64,000 nt of DNA, taken from Bacteroidales bacterium UBA5536. GTDB lineage: Bacteria; Bacteroidota; Bacteroidia; Bacteroidales; F082. This document shows positions 44,245 to 54,582 of this stretch, in pieces. Below the pieces are notes generated by a model. The model did no database searches. It worked only from the letters and a program-made list of their open reading frames with translations, and had not been told where the DNA came from. Where the stretch lies: positions 6,918 through 70,917 of the forward strand of contig DINQ01000020.1 in the NCBI GenBank assembly GCA_002426795.1. Reading direction: 5' to 3'. The translations under genes and the position numbers were made by a program. How positions within the stretch are numbered: position 1 is the first letter of the stretch; each line of letters opens with the position of its first letter.

Positions 44245-45216
44245 TTATTTTTTTAATTGCATTTGTAACAAGGGTAAAACATTGTTTCCTTTTTCATCGA
44301 TAATGATTTTACTGCCCAACTTTGGCAATACGGATCCCATTGTTTCGAGATAAATTCTCCTTTTCGTGACTTCGGGAGCTTTGATGTATTCTTTGTAAAT
44401 GGCGTTAAAACGGGCCACTTCGCCAAGTGCATTGTTCACCCGTTCGGTAGCAAACCCTTCTGCTTTTTGAATTGTTTCCTGAGCCTGCCCTCTTGCTTTG
44501 GGGATCACTTTGTTATACTCCGATTTGGCCTGGTTAATCAGGGTCTCTCTTTCCTGCTGTGCCTGGTTTACGGCATTAAAAGCAGCTTTTACGGGTTCGG
44601 GCGGATTCACATCCTGCAGCACAACCTGATCGATTTTAATTCCCAGTGAATATTCCTGGCATATCTGGTCAACAAGCGCTTCCATTTTGGTGGCTATTTC
44701 TGTACGCCCTACGGTGAGCACTTCGTTTACCGTCCTGTCTCCAATGATTTGCCTGAGTGCAGCTTCCGAAACGTCCCGCAAGGTGTTTTCGGGATTTCTG
44801 ACTTTGAACAAATAATTATAAGGATCATTGATGCGGTATTGCACAACCCATTCCACGTCAGCCAGGTTGAGATCGCCGGTTAGCATCAACGATTCATCTT
44901 TGGCGCCAGACCTGGTGTACTGTGTATTGACACCAGCACTTACAGTCCGGAAACCAAATTCCAGCTTTTGTTGCCGTTCAACAGGCACTTTATACACTCT
45001 TTCGACGAAAGGCATTTTCATGTTAAGCCCTGGTTCAACTTTTCTCACATATTTGCCAAAGCGTGTGATCACACCTACTTCCTCGGGCTCAATCTGAAAA
45101 AACGAACTAAAAAGAACCATCAAGGCTAAAATTACAAGCGGGATCGTCTTTCTGTAACTCAGTATTTTTTTTAAAACGGGTGATTCAATTTTGTTGATGT
45201 CAAAATTATTCTCCAT
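44245..45216 (-). CDS. hflK: Protease modulator HflK (SPFH/band 7)
   Basis: The 323-residue product starts with a cytoplasmic tail of about 25 residues and one membrane segment (IPLVILALMVLFSSFF). The SPFH domain follows (EEVGVITRFGKYVRKVEPGLNMKMP), then a coiled coil with QAQQERETLINQAKSEYNKVIPKARGQAQ. The tail lacks the Gly/Pro-rich HflK extension of Proteobacteria, as usual for Bacteroidota. Together with hflC it should form a cage around FtsH and influence turnover of membrane proteins. Confidence 0.9.
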   Translation of the reverse strand: MENNFDINKIESPVLKKILSYRKTIPLVILALMVLFSSFFQIEPEEVGVITRFGKYVRKVEPGLNMKMPFVERVYKVPVERQQKLEFGFRTVSAGVNTQYTRSGAKDESLMLTGDLNLADVEWVVQYRINDPYNYLFKVRNPENTLRDVSEAALRQIIGDRTVNEVLTVGRTEIATKMEALVDQICQEYSLGIKIDQVVLQDVNPPEPVKAAFNAVNQAQQERETLINQAKSEYNKVIPKARGQAQETIQKAEGFATERVNNALGEVARFNAIYKEYIKAPEVTKRRIYLETMGSVLPKLGSKIIIDEKGNNVLPLLQMQLKK

Positions 45217-45573
45217 CTGTCATTGTTTTTTTTGGTTTAATTCTTTGCAATTATGTCTTAATATTTATAAAAGGTAAATGTAACTATTTTTCTTGTCAAA
45301 CCGACAATGAAACTGGCTGCCAGGTTTTTTCGACAACTTTTTATAGTTTTTGCCAGACATCATGCTGAGGACGTAATTTCATGTTTTCAGTAGATCATTT
45401 CACGAAAGTCGTACTTTTTTCATGCGTTTGATGGCGAAATGTATTTTGATTTCTGAACATCGTAGCAAACCTCCGGCGATGAAATACAGAAACTGCGCAA
45501 AATGTAAGTCTATTCAATTTGCAAGGCAACAAATGTTTATCAACCTCAGGCAGAAAAATTTGTGGAATTGAGT
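45217..45573. other. Intergenic region upstream of hflKC
   Basis: I found no gene. It should contain the hflKC promoter, but no complete TTTG/TAnnTTTG pair with correct spacing is visible. Two small plus-strand frames near 45519 show no protein-like character. Confidence 0.4.
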
Positions 45574-45852
45574 CTAAAAATACGACAGGTCGAAATAATC
45601 CGAAATTACTCGGTGGAGGTAATCTCTCAGCAATGCGATCCGTTTCTTCAGGAAAGAAAGGGCTTGACGAATCATTGTTTTGCCATTCTTCCGGAGATAG
45701 TCAATGCCCGAAATGAGGCCTAAAAAGATGAAAAGCAATCCGCCTATCAGAAGAAAAAGCACAGAAACGTCACTGGCGTTTCCGGTGCCGGCAAAGGATT
45801 GAACTGACACCCCAAAAAACAGGGCGGCGGTGATTAGCATTTCTTTTTTCAT
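45574..45852 (-). CDS. Small envelope protein with signal peptide and one membrane segment
   Basis: The 92-residue product has a signal peptide (MKKEMLITAALFFGVSVQSFAG). A short polar stretch follows, then a hydrophobic segment (VSVLFLLIGGLLFIFLGLISGI) and a basic helical tail (LSFLKKRIALLRDYLHRVI). No family recognised. It is not close enough to hflKC to be in the same transcript for certain. The 353 nt upstream of it (45853-46205) hold no gene I can support. Confidence 0.6.
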   Translation of the reverse strand: MKKEMLITAALFFGVSVQSFAGTGNASDVSVLFLLIGGLLFIFLGLISGIDYLRKNGKTMIRQALSFLKKRIALLRDYLHRVISDYFDLSYF

Positions 45853-46205
45853 GACCAGCAGGATTGAATTGATGCACGAAAGATACGATCATTCTGATTT
45901 TATTTCAAGTGCTTTCAATGGCTGATTTAAGGTGTTTGCATTCTCGGAACAGTTATCGTTTCTTGACCATTGAAATGTGAGCGCTTCTTAGAATGTTTTC
46001 AATTGAAATATCGGGAATGCCATGTATTTTTTTTGGCTCTTTTGCATGTTGTTAAGCGCTTCAATTCTTCGGAGATAGTCAGAACACTCTCATAACCATG
46101 CTGTTGATGGTAATGTAGCAAGCCCAAAATACAGGTGTTCCTCCAGACAAATTCAATCAATTTTCCTGTTAAGCATTCAGAGGCAGGAAGAAGGAGGATT
46201 TATTA
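45853..46205. other. Intergenic region downstream of the hybrid kinase
   Basis: I see no coding potential on either strand and no strong terminator hairpin. It should hold the promoter of the 92-residue membrane protein. Confidence 0.4.
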
Positions 46206-49200
46206 CTACTTACCTTGCCAATACTTTTTTATCAATTCGATTAATTTCATTTTATTAATTGGCTTTGATATATAGTCGTTAGCCCCTGCTTCGAGCGCCT
46301 TTTCTTTGTCTCCGGCAATGGCATATGCTGTTTGCGCAATAATTACAACATCCTTGTTGAATTGACGAATTTGTCTGGTAGCTTTATACCCGTTCATATC
46401 TGGCATTCGTATATCCATGAGCACCAGGTCAATATTCTGGTGTTTTCTGCATAGATCAACAGCTTCGGTCCCTGTTTTGGCATACAGGATTTCCCCAGAA
46501 ATATCTTCTAAAACCATCGAAAGAAACAGAGCACTTGCTTCATCATCTTCAACAACAAGAATTTTCAGCTCTTTTGCGTCGAAATTTGTAAGTCGAGTAG
46601 GAGCATTATGTGTATCATGCGACTTTTTCAGTGCAGTGCTTTGGTAAGGTATCCAAAAACAGAAGGTCGATCCCAAACCTTCTTCAGATTCTACTTCTAT
46701 ATTTCCGCCAAGCATCTCAACATATGCTTTCGAAATGGATAATCCCAGTCCTGAACCCTGCAAGGCATTTCTATCTTCGATATCTGCCTGAACGAAACGA
46801 TCGAAAATAGCCAATTGTCTGTTTTTGGGTATTCCGATACCCGTATCTTTCACTTTAAACTCCAGAATCGTATTTCCCTTATGTTTTCTGATTTTGCAGT
46901 TTAATTCTACACTACCTTGGTTGGTATATTTAATGGCGTTTTTTATGAGGTTTGTGAGGATGGAATTCAATTTTTCATAGTCGGTTTTAATGCTCAGATT
47001 TTGTTTTTTAACTTCATTTTTAAAAGAGAGTTGAATTCCCTTTTTTGTGGCTTCATGTTTAAAAAACGAATACAGATATTCCAGCAGTTCGTTAATTTTC
47101 ACTTCCGAAACAAATACCTCTACCAATCCAGATTCTATCTTTGATATATTGATAATGTTGTTAACAGTATTCAGCATGCGATCGCCACTTTGCCTAATAA
47201 TCTCGATGTATTCCTTCTGTTCTTCACCCGTAAGATCAGACTCCTGTAAAATGCTTGTAAATCCAAGAATGCCATTCATGGGTGTACGTATCTCATGACT
47301 CATATTGGCCAGGAAAGCTGACTTCAGGCGATCGGATTCTTCGGCTTTTTCTTTGGCCAGTTTCAAAACTTTTTCGTCCATTTTTTTCTGCAGAACAAGC
47401 CCTGCCTGTTTCACAAATACTTCAATAAAGTTGCCATCTGAAATAATTTGTTTGTTAAAAGTGAAGATATGAATGCCAGCTAATAATCCATCATTACTAT
47501 TTATACCAATTGTATAAATTTTGTGCAGACCAATTAGTCTCTCGAGAGCGCTGGCAACGAATGCCGGAATTTCGGAGCTTGAAAATGCTGCCACCCCGCC
47601 ATCAAATTCAATGAAATTTCCCGATTTGAAATAATTTCTGTGCGTTTCAGTGAGTTTAAAGGTTTTCCCAACGGGATTAAACCCTGTAATATCAATCACT
47701 TTTTTCAAAAGGGATTTGTCCATACCCGAAACAAATTCGAGCCTGGTTAGCTGCTTCGATTCATCAATTGAATTATCGAGGACGATGGAATTTGGAAAAT
47801 GTTGTTGCAGATTCTCCGCAATAAACTTATAAATGCTCTCGATGTCAGGAAGCAATAGCATTTCAGAAGTTAAACGATTAAGCAACTTGAACTTTTTCTC
47901 ACTTTTTTCTGCTTTTTCTTTTGCTTCCAACAGATCATTTTCAACCCTTTTTTGGTCTGTAATATCTACTCCAAGTGTATCAAAAATAATACTCCCATCG
48001 GCTTGTTTTACAGGCATTGCAATACCTTTCAGCCATTTTATCCGCCCGTCGGGAAGAAGTATCCTATGATCCCGTTTCCATAAGGACATACTGGTAGCTG
48101 CTTCTTCAATTGATTCAGTATAGCTTTCTATATCATCAGGATGAATCATCTTCCATAACAAACCAACATCATTCATGGCCTCCTCTCTCGATATTTTATA
48201 AATGTCTTCAACTCCTTTGCTTACGAACAGTAACTTCTCTGAGCCATCAGGAAATAATTGATACCGCAAAACGAGGCCAGGTACATTTTCGGCGATGTTT
48301 TTAAATTTCAACTCACTGTTTATCAATTCCTGTTCTGCCTTCTTTAGCAGCGTTATATCCTGGTTTGTACCCCTCAGGCTGGCTATTTTTCCGTTGTTGT
48401 CGTAAACAGGCTCTCCAATGGAAATAATCGTTCGCTCTTCACCATTTGGCCTGACAAGTCGAAGTTCGATATTATAGGCCAATCCTTCATTGATGGCTTT
48501 CTTTACTGCAGTATCAAACTTGTCCCAATCTTCTGGGTGAATATACTTTTTATGTTGCTGGTAATCCGTGATTTGTTCATATTTTTCTATTCCCCAAATG
48601 CGAAACATTTCGTCTGACCACTCCGGCACTTGGGTTTTTACATTGTAATTCCAGCTACCAACATGCGATATTTTTTGTGCTTCTTTCAGTTCATATTCTT
48701 TTTTTTCTGCTTCTTCTTTAGCAAGAATTAATTCTTTCTGTGTTTTCCATAGGTCAGTTAAATTGTTTAGGTTAATCCAAACGCCGATTACCTCCTCATT
48801 TACAATAACTGGGATAAGGTTGTATTTAAGAAAAACAGTTTTTCCATAGGCACTTGTATAAACAACATCTTCAACAATCTTTGTTTTCTCTGCAATGCAT
48901 TTTACCAGATTTTGGGCCAGACCTATTTCATGTAATGGTTTATATTTGAGTAGATTGATCTTTTTTGACGTTTCAATTGAAGGTGAACCCAAAATGTTTA
49001 AAATGGCTGCATTGGCTTCAATGATATCGCCATTCGAATGGCAGTAAATGATACCAATCTCTGTGTTTTCAAACATGTTGCGAACCATGTATTCACTCTG
49101 TTCTGCTTTTTCTTTGGCTTCGACAAGTGCAATTTCATTCAGTTTACTTTCAGTAATATCACGATTTACCCCAATCATCCTCTCTGCTTTACCATTCGAA

Positions 49201-52200
49201 TCTCTTATTACAATGGCATTGCCTTTAATGTACAATACTTTACCATTTGGGTGGCACACTCTGAACTCACTGTCAAATTGTTTATGCCCCGCCAGTGCTT
49301 CGTAACATTCATTAATCGCCCGGTCCTTGTCTTCAGGATGTAATCCATTAGCCCAGGTATTAAATGTATTTACAATTGTTTCTTGATTAATGCCGTATAG
49401 CTGAAACATACGTTCGTCCCAAACCAGCGTATTTTCTTTAACATTCCAGTCCCAAATTCCAAGTTTTACTGAACTGGATGCCAGCTTTAGGCGGTGTTCA
49501 TTCTCTTCAGCTTTCACTTTGGCCAGGATTAATTCATTTTCTGCTATCTTACGATCGGTAATATCCCTGGCAAGGCTATAATAGAAAACTTTGTCATCTT
49601 GCTGAAACTTTTTTGCGCTTACTTCAACAGGAATTAAACCACCATTTTTGTGGAGGTGTGTTGACTCAAATATTAGTTGTTTATCAAAAGGAATATCTTT
49701 CCAGAAACTGAGAAACTTATTAATGGGATAGTTTGGATCAATTGAAGAAATATTTTTACCTACAATTTCATCCCTTTCTTTACCTAACATTTCAATAGCT
49801 CCCTGGTTTGTATCTAAAACCAGGCCTTCTTCTGATAGCAAATAGATGCCTTCTGAAGCTGTTTCAACCAATTTTCTGTATCTGTTTTCGCTTTCTTCTG
49901 CTTTTTCCTTAGCAAAAATTAATTCCTGCTCAATTTTTTTCTTTTCGGTAATATCCTGGGCAGTTCCGTAACTGCCTATCACTCGGTTATTTTTGTCCTT
50001 AATAACATCTCCTTTTGAGATAATTGTTTTTATTGACCCACTTGTCGTAATGATGTCTAACTCAATTTCGTAAGGAATTTCTTTTTGAATACAATCTTGA
50101 ACTGCTTTATCAAGTATGGCATAGCTTTCAGCTGTATATAAGGGCCGCTGCATTGAATATTTTGGGGCCGGTAAGTCAAGTGGACGTTCAAAAATATGAA
50201 ACAGTTCTTTCGACCAGTTTACCGTATCCGTTTCAACAATATACTCCCAACTTCCAATGTGAGCTAATTTCTGGGCTTCGATAAGTTTTCTTTCGTTTTC
50301 CTCTGCTTTCTCTTTGGCTATTTTTAATTCTCCTTCAGCAATTTTGCGTTCAGTAATATCTTTTGTAAAAGCAATGTATTCGTTGTCAGAAAGTTTTTTG
50401 CCATCCAGAAGTATATCAATCAGTTGTCCGTCTTTCCGAACCAGTTGTTTTTCAATATTTCGAATTTCTCCGGTCTCTTTTAATATTTTAAAAGTATCTA
50501 CTAGCTCGTTGAAATCATTTTTTGTAAGCAATTCCTGGATCGACATACGAAGCATCTCTGATTGTGTGTAGCCAACCAAACTGCAGGCTGCTTTATTAAC
50601 CAAAGTATATTTGCCATTCTCATCAACAATGAAAACTGGTGTGCGTGAATCTTGAATGTAATTTCTGAAACGTTTTTCGCTCTCTTCAGCTTGTTTTTTG
50701 GCTTTGATAATTTTTTCCTCAGCAAGTTTTCGCTCAGTAATATCTGTGGCAATGCTTAAAAGCGCTGGTTTTCCCTTCCAGTTAACTGTCTTTGTGAATA
50801 CTTCCAAAGGAAAACTATGCCCATCCTTATGATAATGAGCAACTTCAAAAGTTGCAAACCCACAATCTGCTATCCTCTTTATCCGCTCTTCAATCAGGGC
50901 CTCACTTTCCGGAACATCCAAATCATGCAGATTGATGGCCATGAACTCAGCTTCAGAAAAGCCATGAAGTTCAAAGGTTTTCTGGTTGGCATATAAAAAG
51001 CGTCCGTTTGCATCATGAACCGTGATGGAGTTTGGAGCAACATCAAGCATCTCGGCCATCGTGCGCTGAAGTTCTTCGGCTTGTTTGCGTTCGGTAACAT
51101 CGCGGAAATTTAACACGACAGATGCTACACTCGGATTGGCTAGTAAATTGCTAAAGGTGGTTTCAACCCAATGCCAGTCAGATTGTTTATCGATAAACCG
51201 ATATTGCAGGGTTGGAACATAATCAGGATTGTTAAACACTTTTTCCAGCTCCGACTGAACCATAGGCAAATCATCGGGATGTGTGTAATGGGCCGGGTTT
51301 ACTGAAGTTTCATCCGTATCACTATAGCCAAACATTTTCTTTGCTGAAGAACTTATGTATTTGAAGTTGCCTTTGGCATCAAGCAGTACTATACCATCTG
51401 GAGCTTTTTCGATGAGCGCCTGATAGTGCTGTCCTATTTTTTTAATTTCCTCCTGAGCGTTTTTGAGCTCAGTTATATCCACAATAATCCCTCTTAATCC
51501 TACAGGTTTGCCTTCATTTTCAATAGGAGTTGAATACACCAGAGCCGGAAAAGTTGAACCATCTCTTCTAACCATTGTGTATTCATTATTGATTGTTTTT
51601 TGTTGGCCGGCTACTTTTTGGGCTATATTATTAATAGCTTTTTGTTGGCTTTCGGGAGTGTAAAAATCCAGTGAACTCTTGCCCAATATGGGATAATCAT
51701 CCGGATATCCAAGTAGGGCATAAGCACTTTTATTCACGTAGGTTAAATTTCCCTTCAGATCTGTTTCAAAAATAATCTGTGGTAACAAATTAGTAGTTGC
51801 CCTGAATTTTTCTTCGCTCAACTTTAGTGCTTCCTGCGACTGTTTTCTTTCTGTAATATCGAGTGATATTGATAAAACTGCGGGTGTATTTTCAGGGCCA
51901 TATTTTATATACTGGAGGGTATTAAAATACCATTTATCGTTGCCCGATAATGAAATTTTGATGTCCCTTGCAACAGTTTGACGGGTCGTTAAAACCTTGT
52001 TGTACGTCTTTATAAACTGATTTGCTTGATCAGGAGGTAAAAAATCTCTAATGTTTTTCCCTTTTAAATTTTTTAGTTTTCCCTCAGTCAAATTAAAAGC
52101 TGCATGGGCATTTGAAAAAATAAATTCACCATTCCCATTGATAATGGAAAAGGTTTCCAACATGGTATTAATTACTTTTTCGAAGTTGATTTCACTCTCC

Positions 52201-52718
52201 TGTAAGGCTAATTTTATCTTTAAATATTCGGTTTCGTCTTGCACCAAGCCATATAACCCGGTTATTTCGTTCTGTTCGGCATTCATTATCACACTCCCCA
52301 TGGCTCTCACATTCCTGATTGTTCCGTCAGGTCTGATCAATTCCAGCTCTAACTGATACGCTTCGCCTGTATTCAAAGCCCTTTCAACAGCAGCCTGAAG
52401 CTTTGTCCAGCTGTTGGGTGTGTATATTTTATGAAGTTGGGCATAGCTTGGCGCGGGCAAATTCGGATCGATACCAGCAATCCTATATAGTTCATCTGAC
52501 CATGAAACAATATCAGCCGCCCGATTCCATTCCCAAAAGCCGATCTTTGCTAACTTTTGCAATTCATTCAGTTGCTCTTTAGACACGCTTAAAACTTCTT
52601 CTTTCTGACTCAAAACGGTGTTATTCATTTCGAGGAGAGATTTCAGGCGCAGGTTTTCAAGTCGAATTTTCTCTATGTCTGCTATTAGTTCGGCTTTGGT
52701 TTTGGTTTGGTCAGTCAT
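46206..52718 (-). CDS. Hybrid sensor histidine kinase with about twelve PAS domains, GAF-like domain and receiver
   Basis: The 2170-residue protein is soluble throughout, with no signal peptide or membrane helix, so it should sense intracellular signals. I count twelve PAS units in series (about residues 50-1530). They are joined by the repeated linker ITERK or ITDRK followed by coiled coil (AKEKAEESE). A GAF-like domain follows (about 1560-1770). The HisKA dimerisation helix has phosphoacceptor His about 1808 (MSHEIRTPMNG), and the ATPase domain has NLIKNAIKYTN, DTGIGIP and GSGLGLSI. The C-terminal receiver has phosphoacceptor Asp about 2102 (LMDIRMPDMNG) and Lys about 2152. No response regulator with an output domain is adjacent, so a phosphorelay to another locus is likely. 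Confidence 0.92.
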   Translation of the reverse strand: MTDQTKTKAELIADIEKIRLENLRLKSLLEMNNTVLSQKEEVLSVSKEQLNELQKLAKIGFWEWNRAADIVSWSDELYRIAGIDPNLPAPSYAQLHKIYTPNSWTKLQAAVERALNTGEAYQLELELIRPDGTIRNVRAMGSVIMNAEQNEITGLYGLVQDETEYLKIKLALQESEINFEKVINTMLETFSIINGNGEFIFSNAHAAFNLTEGKLKNLKGKNIRDFLPPDQANQFIKTYNKVLTTRQTVARDIKISLSGNDKWYFNTLQYIKYGPENTPAVLSISLDITERKQSQEALKLSEEKFRATTNLLPQIIFETDLKGNLTYVNKSAYALLGYPDDYPILGKSSLDFYTPESQQKAINNIAQKVAGQQKTINNEYTMVRRDGSTFPALVYSTPIENEGKPVGLRGIIVDITELKNAQEEIKKIGQHYQALIEKAPDGIVLLDAKGNFKYISSSAKKMFGYSDTDETSVNPAHYTHPDDLPMVQSELEKVFNNPDYVPTLQYRFIDKQSDWHWVETTFSNLLANPSVASVVLNFRDVTERKQAEELQRTMAEMLDVAPNSITVHDANGRFLYANQKTFELHGFSEAEFMAINLHDLDVPESEALIEERIKRIADCGFATFEVAHYHKDGHSFPLEVFTKTVNWKGKPALLSIATDITERKLAEEKIIKAKKQAEESEKRFRNYIQDSRTPVFIVDENGKYTLVNKAACSLVGYTQSEMLRMSIQELLTKNDFNELVDTFKILKETGEIRNIEKQLVRKDGQLIDILLDGKKLSDNEYIAFTKDITERKIAEGELKIAKEKAEENERKLIEAQKLAHIGSWEYIVETDTVNWSKELFHIFERPLDLPAPKYSMQRPLYTAESYAILDKAVQDCIQKEIPYEIELDIITTSGSIKTIISKGDVIKDKNNRVIGSYGTAQDITEKKKIEQELIFAKEKAEESENRYRKLVETASEGIYLLSEEGLVLDTNQGAIEMLGKERDEIVGKNISSIDPNYPINKFLSFWKDIPFDKQLIFESTHLHKNGGLIPVEVSAKKFQQDDKVFYYSLARDITDRKIAENELILAKVKAEENEHRLKLASSSVKLGIWDWNVKENTLVWDERMFQLYGINQETIVNTFNTWANGLHPEDKDRAINECYEALAGHKQFDSEFRVCHPNGKVLYIKGNAIVIRDSNGKAERMIGVNRDITESKLNEIALVEAKEKAEQSEYMVRNMFENTEIGIIYCHSNGDIIEANAAILNILGSPSIETSKKINLLKYKPLHEIGLAQNLVKCIAEKTKIVEDVVYTSAYGKTVFLKYNLIPVIVNEEVIGVWINLNNLTDLWKTQKELILAKEEAEKKEYELKEAQKISHVGSWNYNVKTQVPEWSDEMFRIWGIEKYEQITDYQQHKKYIHPEDWDKFDTAVKKAINEGLAYNIELRLVRPNGEERTIISIGEPVYDNNGKIASLRGTNQDITLLKKAEQELINSELKFKNIAENVPGLVLRYQLFPDGSEKLLFVSKGVEDIYKISREEAMNDVGLLWKMIHPDDIESYTESIEEAATSMSLWKRDHRILLPDGRIKWLKGIAMPVKQADGSIIFDTLGVDITDQKRVENDLLEAKEKAEKSEKKFKLLNRLTSEMLLLPDIESIYKFIAENLQQHFPNSIVLDNSIDESKQLTRLEFVSGMDKSLLKKVIDITGFNPVGKTFKLTETHRNYFKSGNFIEFDGGVAAFSSSEIPAFVASALERLIGLHKIYTIGINSNDGLLAGIHIFTFNKQIISDGNFIEVFVKQAGLVLQKKMDEKVLKLAKEKAEESDRLKSAFLANMSHEIRTPMNGILGFTSILQESDLTGEEQKEYIEIIRQSGDRMLNTVNNIINISKIESGLVEVFVSEVKINELLEYLYSFFKHEATKKGIQLSFKNEVKKQNLSIKTDYEKLNSILTNLIKNAIKYTNQGSVELNCKIRKHKGNTILEFKVKDTGIGIPKNRQLAIFDRFVQADIEDRNALQGSGLGLSISKAYVEMLGGNIEVESEEGLGSTFCFWIPYQSTALKKSHDTHNAPTRLTNFDAKELKILVVEDDEASALFLSMVLEDISGEILYAKTGTEAVDLCRKHQNIDLVLMDIRMPDMNGYKATRQIRQFNKDVVIIAQTAYAIAGDKEKALEAGANDYISKPINKMKLIELIKKYWQGK

Positions 52719-53384
52719 AATTAGAGGCAGAATTTATTCGAAATATTTACTTTCTTAACTTTTGATTGCCAAGGTGATGATCTCGCCCAACAAACTTTAT
52801 ATCAGTGCAATAAAAGTATAATAGAATTAATCAAAATCCTAAACAAAACTTAATTTATAAAGCTTATAAATAGTATTGACTTAGATAAATAGGCACAAAA
52901 ATCAACCAATATATTTAGCCTGCAGAGCCAAAAAAAACCTCTATTCAGCACTCTCCAACTTATTGAATTGATGGGATAATGTTAGGCGGTTTTTCAAATT
53001 ACCCTATCAACACCAACGGAATGTAAAACCAATGGTGCAACATGCTTTGACCTCATTGATATACCTCGTTCCTCACGCGCGGTTAAAATCAGACCTGAAT
53101 AAATGGATAGACTCATAGGCAAGATCCATTGGTTTGACGGTTCCCATTGGGCTCATCCTATCCAATATTTGAACATCTTTTTCAGCGCGGTCCGAAGTAT
53201 CGATCCTGCTTGATTCTTTTGGTTCCTTAACGGAAGGTCCCGAGAGCAAAGCAATTCGTTGTCAGGAAGAAAAGGAACAAAGGTGATGTTCAGCATTAGC
53301 TGTATTAGACACCAGGCAGGGAAAAATCACAGCTACATGGTGTTGCTCTTTTGCTCCGACAAAGGACATTAAAATGCAGTTTTG
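52719..53384. other. Long intergenic region, no gene seen
   Basis: About 670 nt show no sustained coding frame. The first part is AT-rich and upstream of the hybrid kinase, so it carries that promoter. The part from about 53000 is closer to average composition and could be decayed coding sequence, but I could not match it. Confidence 0.4.
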
Positions 53385-53401
53385 CATTCAAAGTTTCAGC
53401 A

Positions 53402-53426
53402 TACTGATCGCAGATCAACACCAGCC
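53402..53426 (+). repeat. Right half of a REP element
   Basis: The sequence CTGATCGCAGATCAACACCAGC and its immediate left context (GTTTTGCA, CATACTGATCGC) match the right end of REP copy A with a few changes. The left half is missing. It marks the left border of the second accessory island. Confidence 0.55.
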
Positions 53427-53434
53427 CAAAAAAA

Positions 53435-53463
53435 AAGACCCGACCATTTACATGTCGGGTCTT
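53435..53463 (-). terminator. Rho-independent terminator of the 53487 gene
   Basis: A perfect 10-bp stem AAGACCCGAC/GTCGGGTCTT with a 9-nt loop is followed on the minus strand by a run of T, 24 nt past the stop. Confidence 0.85.
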
Positions 53464-53486
53464 GTGTGCACAGGCTGGAAAGCCTG

Positions 53487-54416
53487 TCAGGCAGTAGCCG
53501 CCAATGCCTGCAGCTCAAAGTTCACTTCGAGCAAGGCATCACTACCAGCTTCTACCGTTACCACTTCAGGCACCTTGTAGCCAGCCGCATAGCAGCTGAT
53601 GGTATAGGTTCCGGCTGGCAGGTCTTCCAGCGTATAGCTGCCATCTTCATCGGTCAGCACCACAAAGCTGTGCTCAATCAGGCTTACCGTGGCCTGCGCG
53701 ATGGCCTCACCACTCTGCTGGTCTTTTACCACACCGAAGATCTCTGCGGGCTGTTTCACCACATCACGTTTGCGGTAATGTGCCTTGCGGCGACGCAAAT
53801 TCCTGTAGCGCACATAAAACTCTGGCGAAACGCTACGCTGCAGCGCCACAAACGAATCCAGGTAAACGCGGAGTGTTTCGTGCAGTGCCGAAAGCAGCTG
53901 GTTGAGCTGTGCGCGTGTGGCCTTGCGCTGCGAATAACTGCTGTCTGTCTCGTTCAGAAAGGCATCAAAAGCAGTTGCCTGTTCGCTGATGCTGTCGAGC
54001 ATTTCGCTGCTTAAACCCAGTGTCGGCAAGAGTGCGGTGTGGTTTTGCAGTTTTGCAACTACAATAGGGCACAGCGCTTTGAGCCTGAAGGAAGACGCAT
54101 TTATCGCCTCGGTATTAAGCTGTTGCATCTCGCCATATAATTGGCTGTCGGCCAGGTTTTTTGCCAGCGCCATGCCTCGCCCGGCTAACAGCCTGAGCTG
54201 GGAACGCAATGCTTCACGACTTTGCTGATGCACTGCAAAACGCGGTTGCAGAGGCAGCAACAATTGGCTGATCTTTAAACCAGTTTCTGTCAGCTGGGCT
54301 GCAAACTGATTCTTTGCCTCCAGGTCGGCAGCATTGGCTTCGAAAAGGGAGGCGTACTCGTTGAACAAGTTGTTGATTTGCTGATACTTTTGGTATCGGG
54401 TGATGATTGTTCTCAT
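53487..54416 (-). CDS. Helical protein with C-terminal carboxypeptidase-regulatory-like domain, no signal peptide
   Basis: The first about 215 residues of the 309-residue product are almost entirely helical (NQFAAQLTETGLKISQLLLPL, RAQLNQLLSALHETLRVYLDSFVAL) and match no family that I know. Residues about 222-306 are a beta-sandwich of the CarboxypepD_reg type (GVVKDQQSGEAIAQATVSLIE, TDEDGSYTLEDLPAGTYTISCYAAGYK). That domain is normally outside the cell, yet no signal peptide or lipobox is seen here. Either the protein is cytoplasmic or it leaves by another route. It ends at a strong terminator and belongs to the accessory block with the XRE/PIN genes, which read the same way. Confidence 0.7.
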   Translation of the reverse strand: MRTIITRYQKYQQINNLFNEYASLFEANAADLEAKNQFAAQLTETGLKISQLLLPLQPRFAVHQQSREALRSQLRLLAGRGMALAKNLADSQLYGEMQQLNTEAINASSFRLKALCPIVVAKLQNHTALLPTLGLSSEMLDSISEQATAFDAFLNETDSSYSQRKATRAQLNQLLSALHETLRVYLDSFVALQRSVSPEFYVRYRNLRRRKAHYRKRDVVKQPAEIFGVVKDQQSGEAIAQATVSLIEHSFVVLTDEDGSYTLEDLPAGTYTISCYAAGYKVPEVVTVEAGSDALLEVNFELQALAATA

Positions 54417-54582
54417 CGTTATTTTCCTTTCTATTTAAGATTTTAATTGATGCTACACCCGGCGGAAAAACCAGCTGAGCATATTGTTTTCTTTGTGGCA
54501 TGATTCACGCTGAGGCCGTTGTGTTCTGCTTCAGGCATAACACCTCGGTCCGGACACATGCCGGTGTCCTGTAACTTATTTT

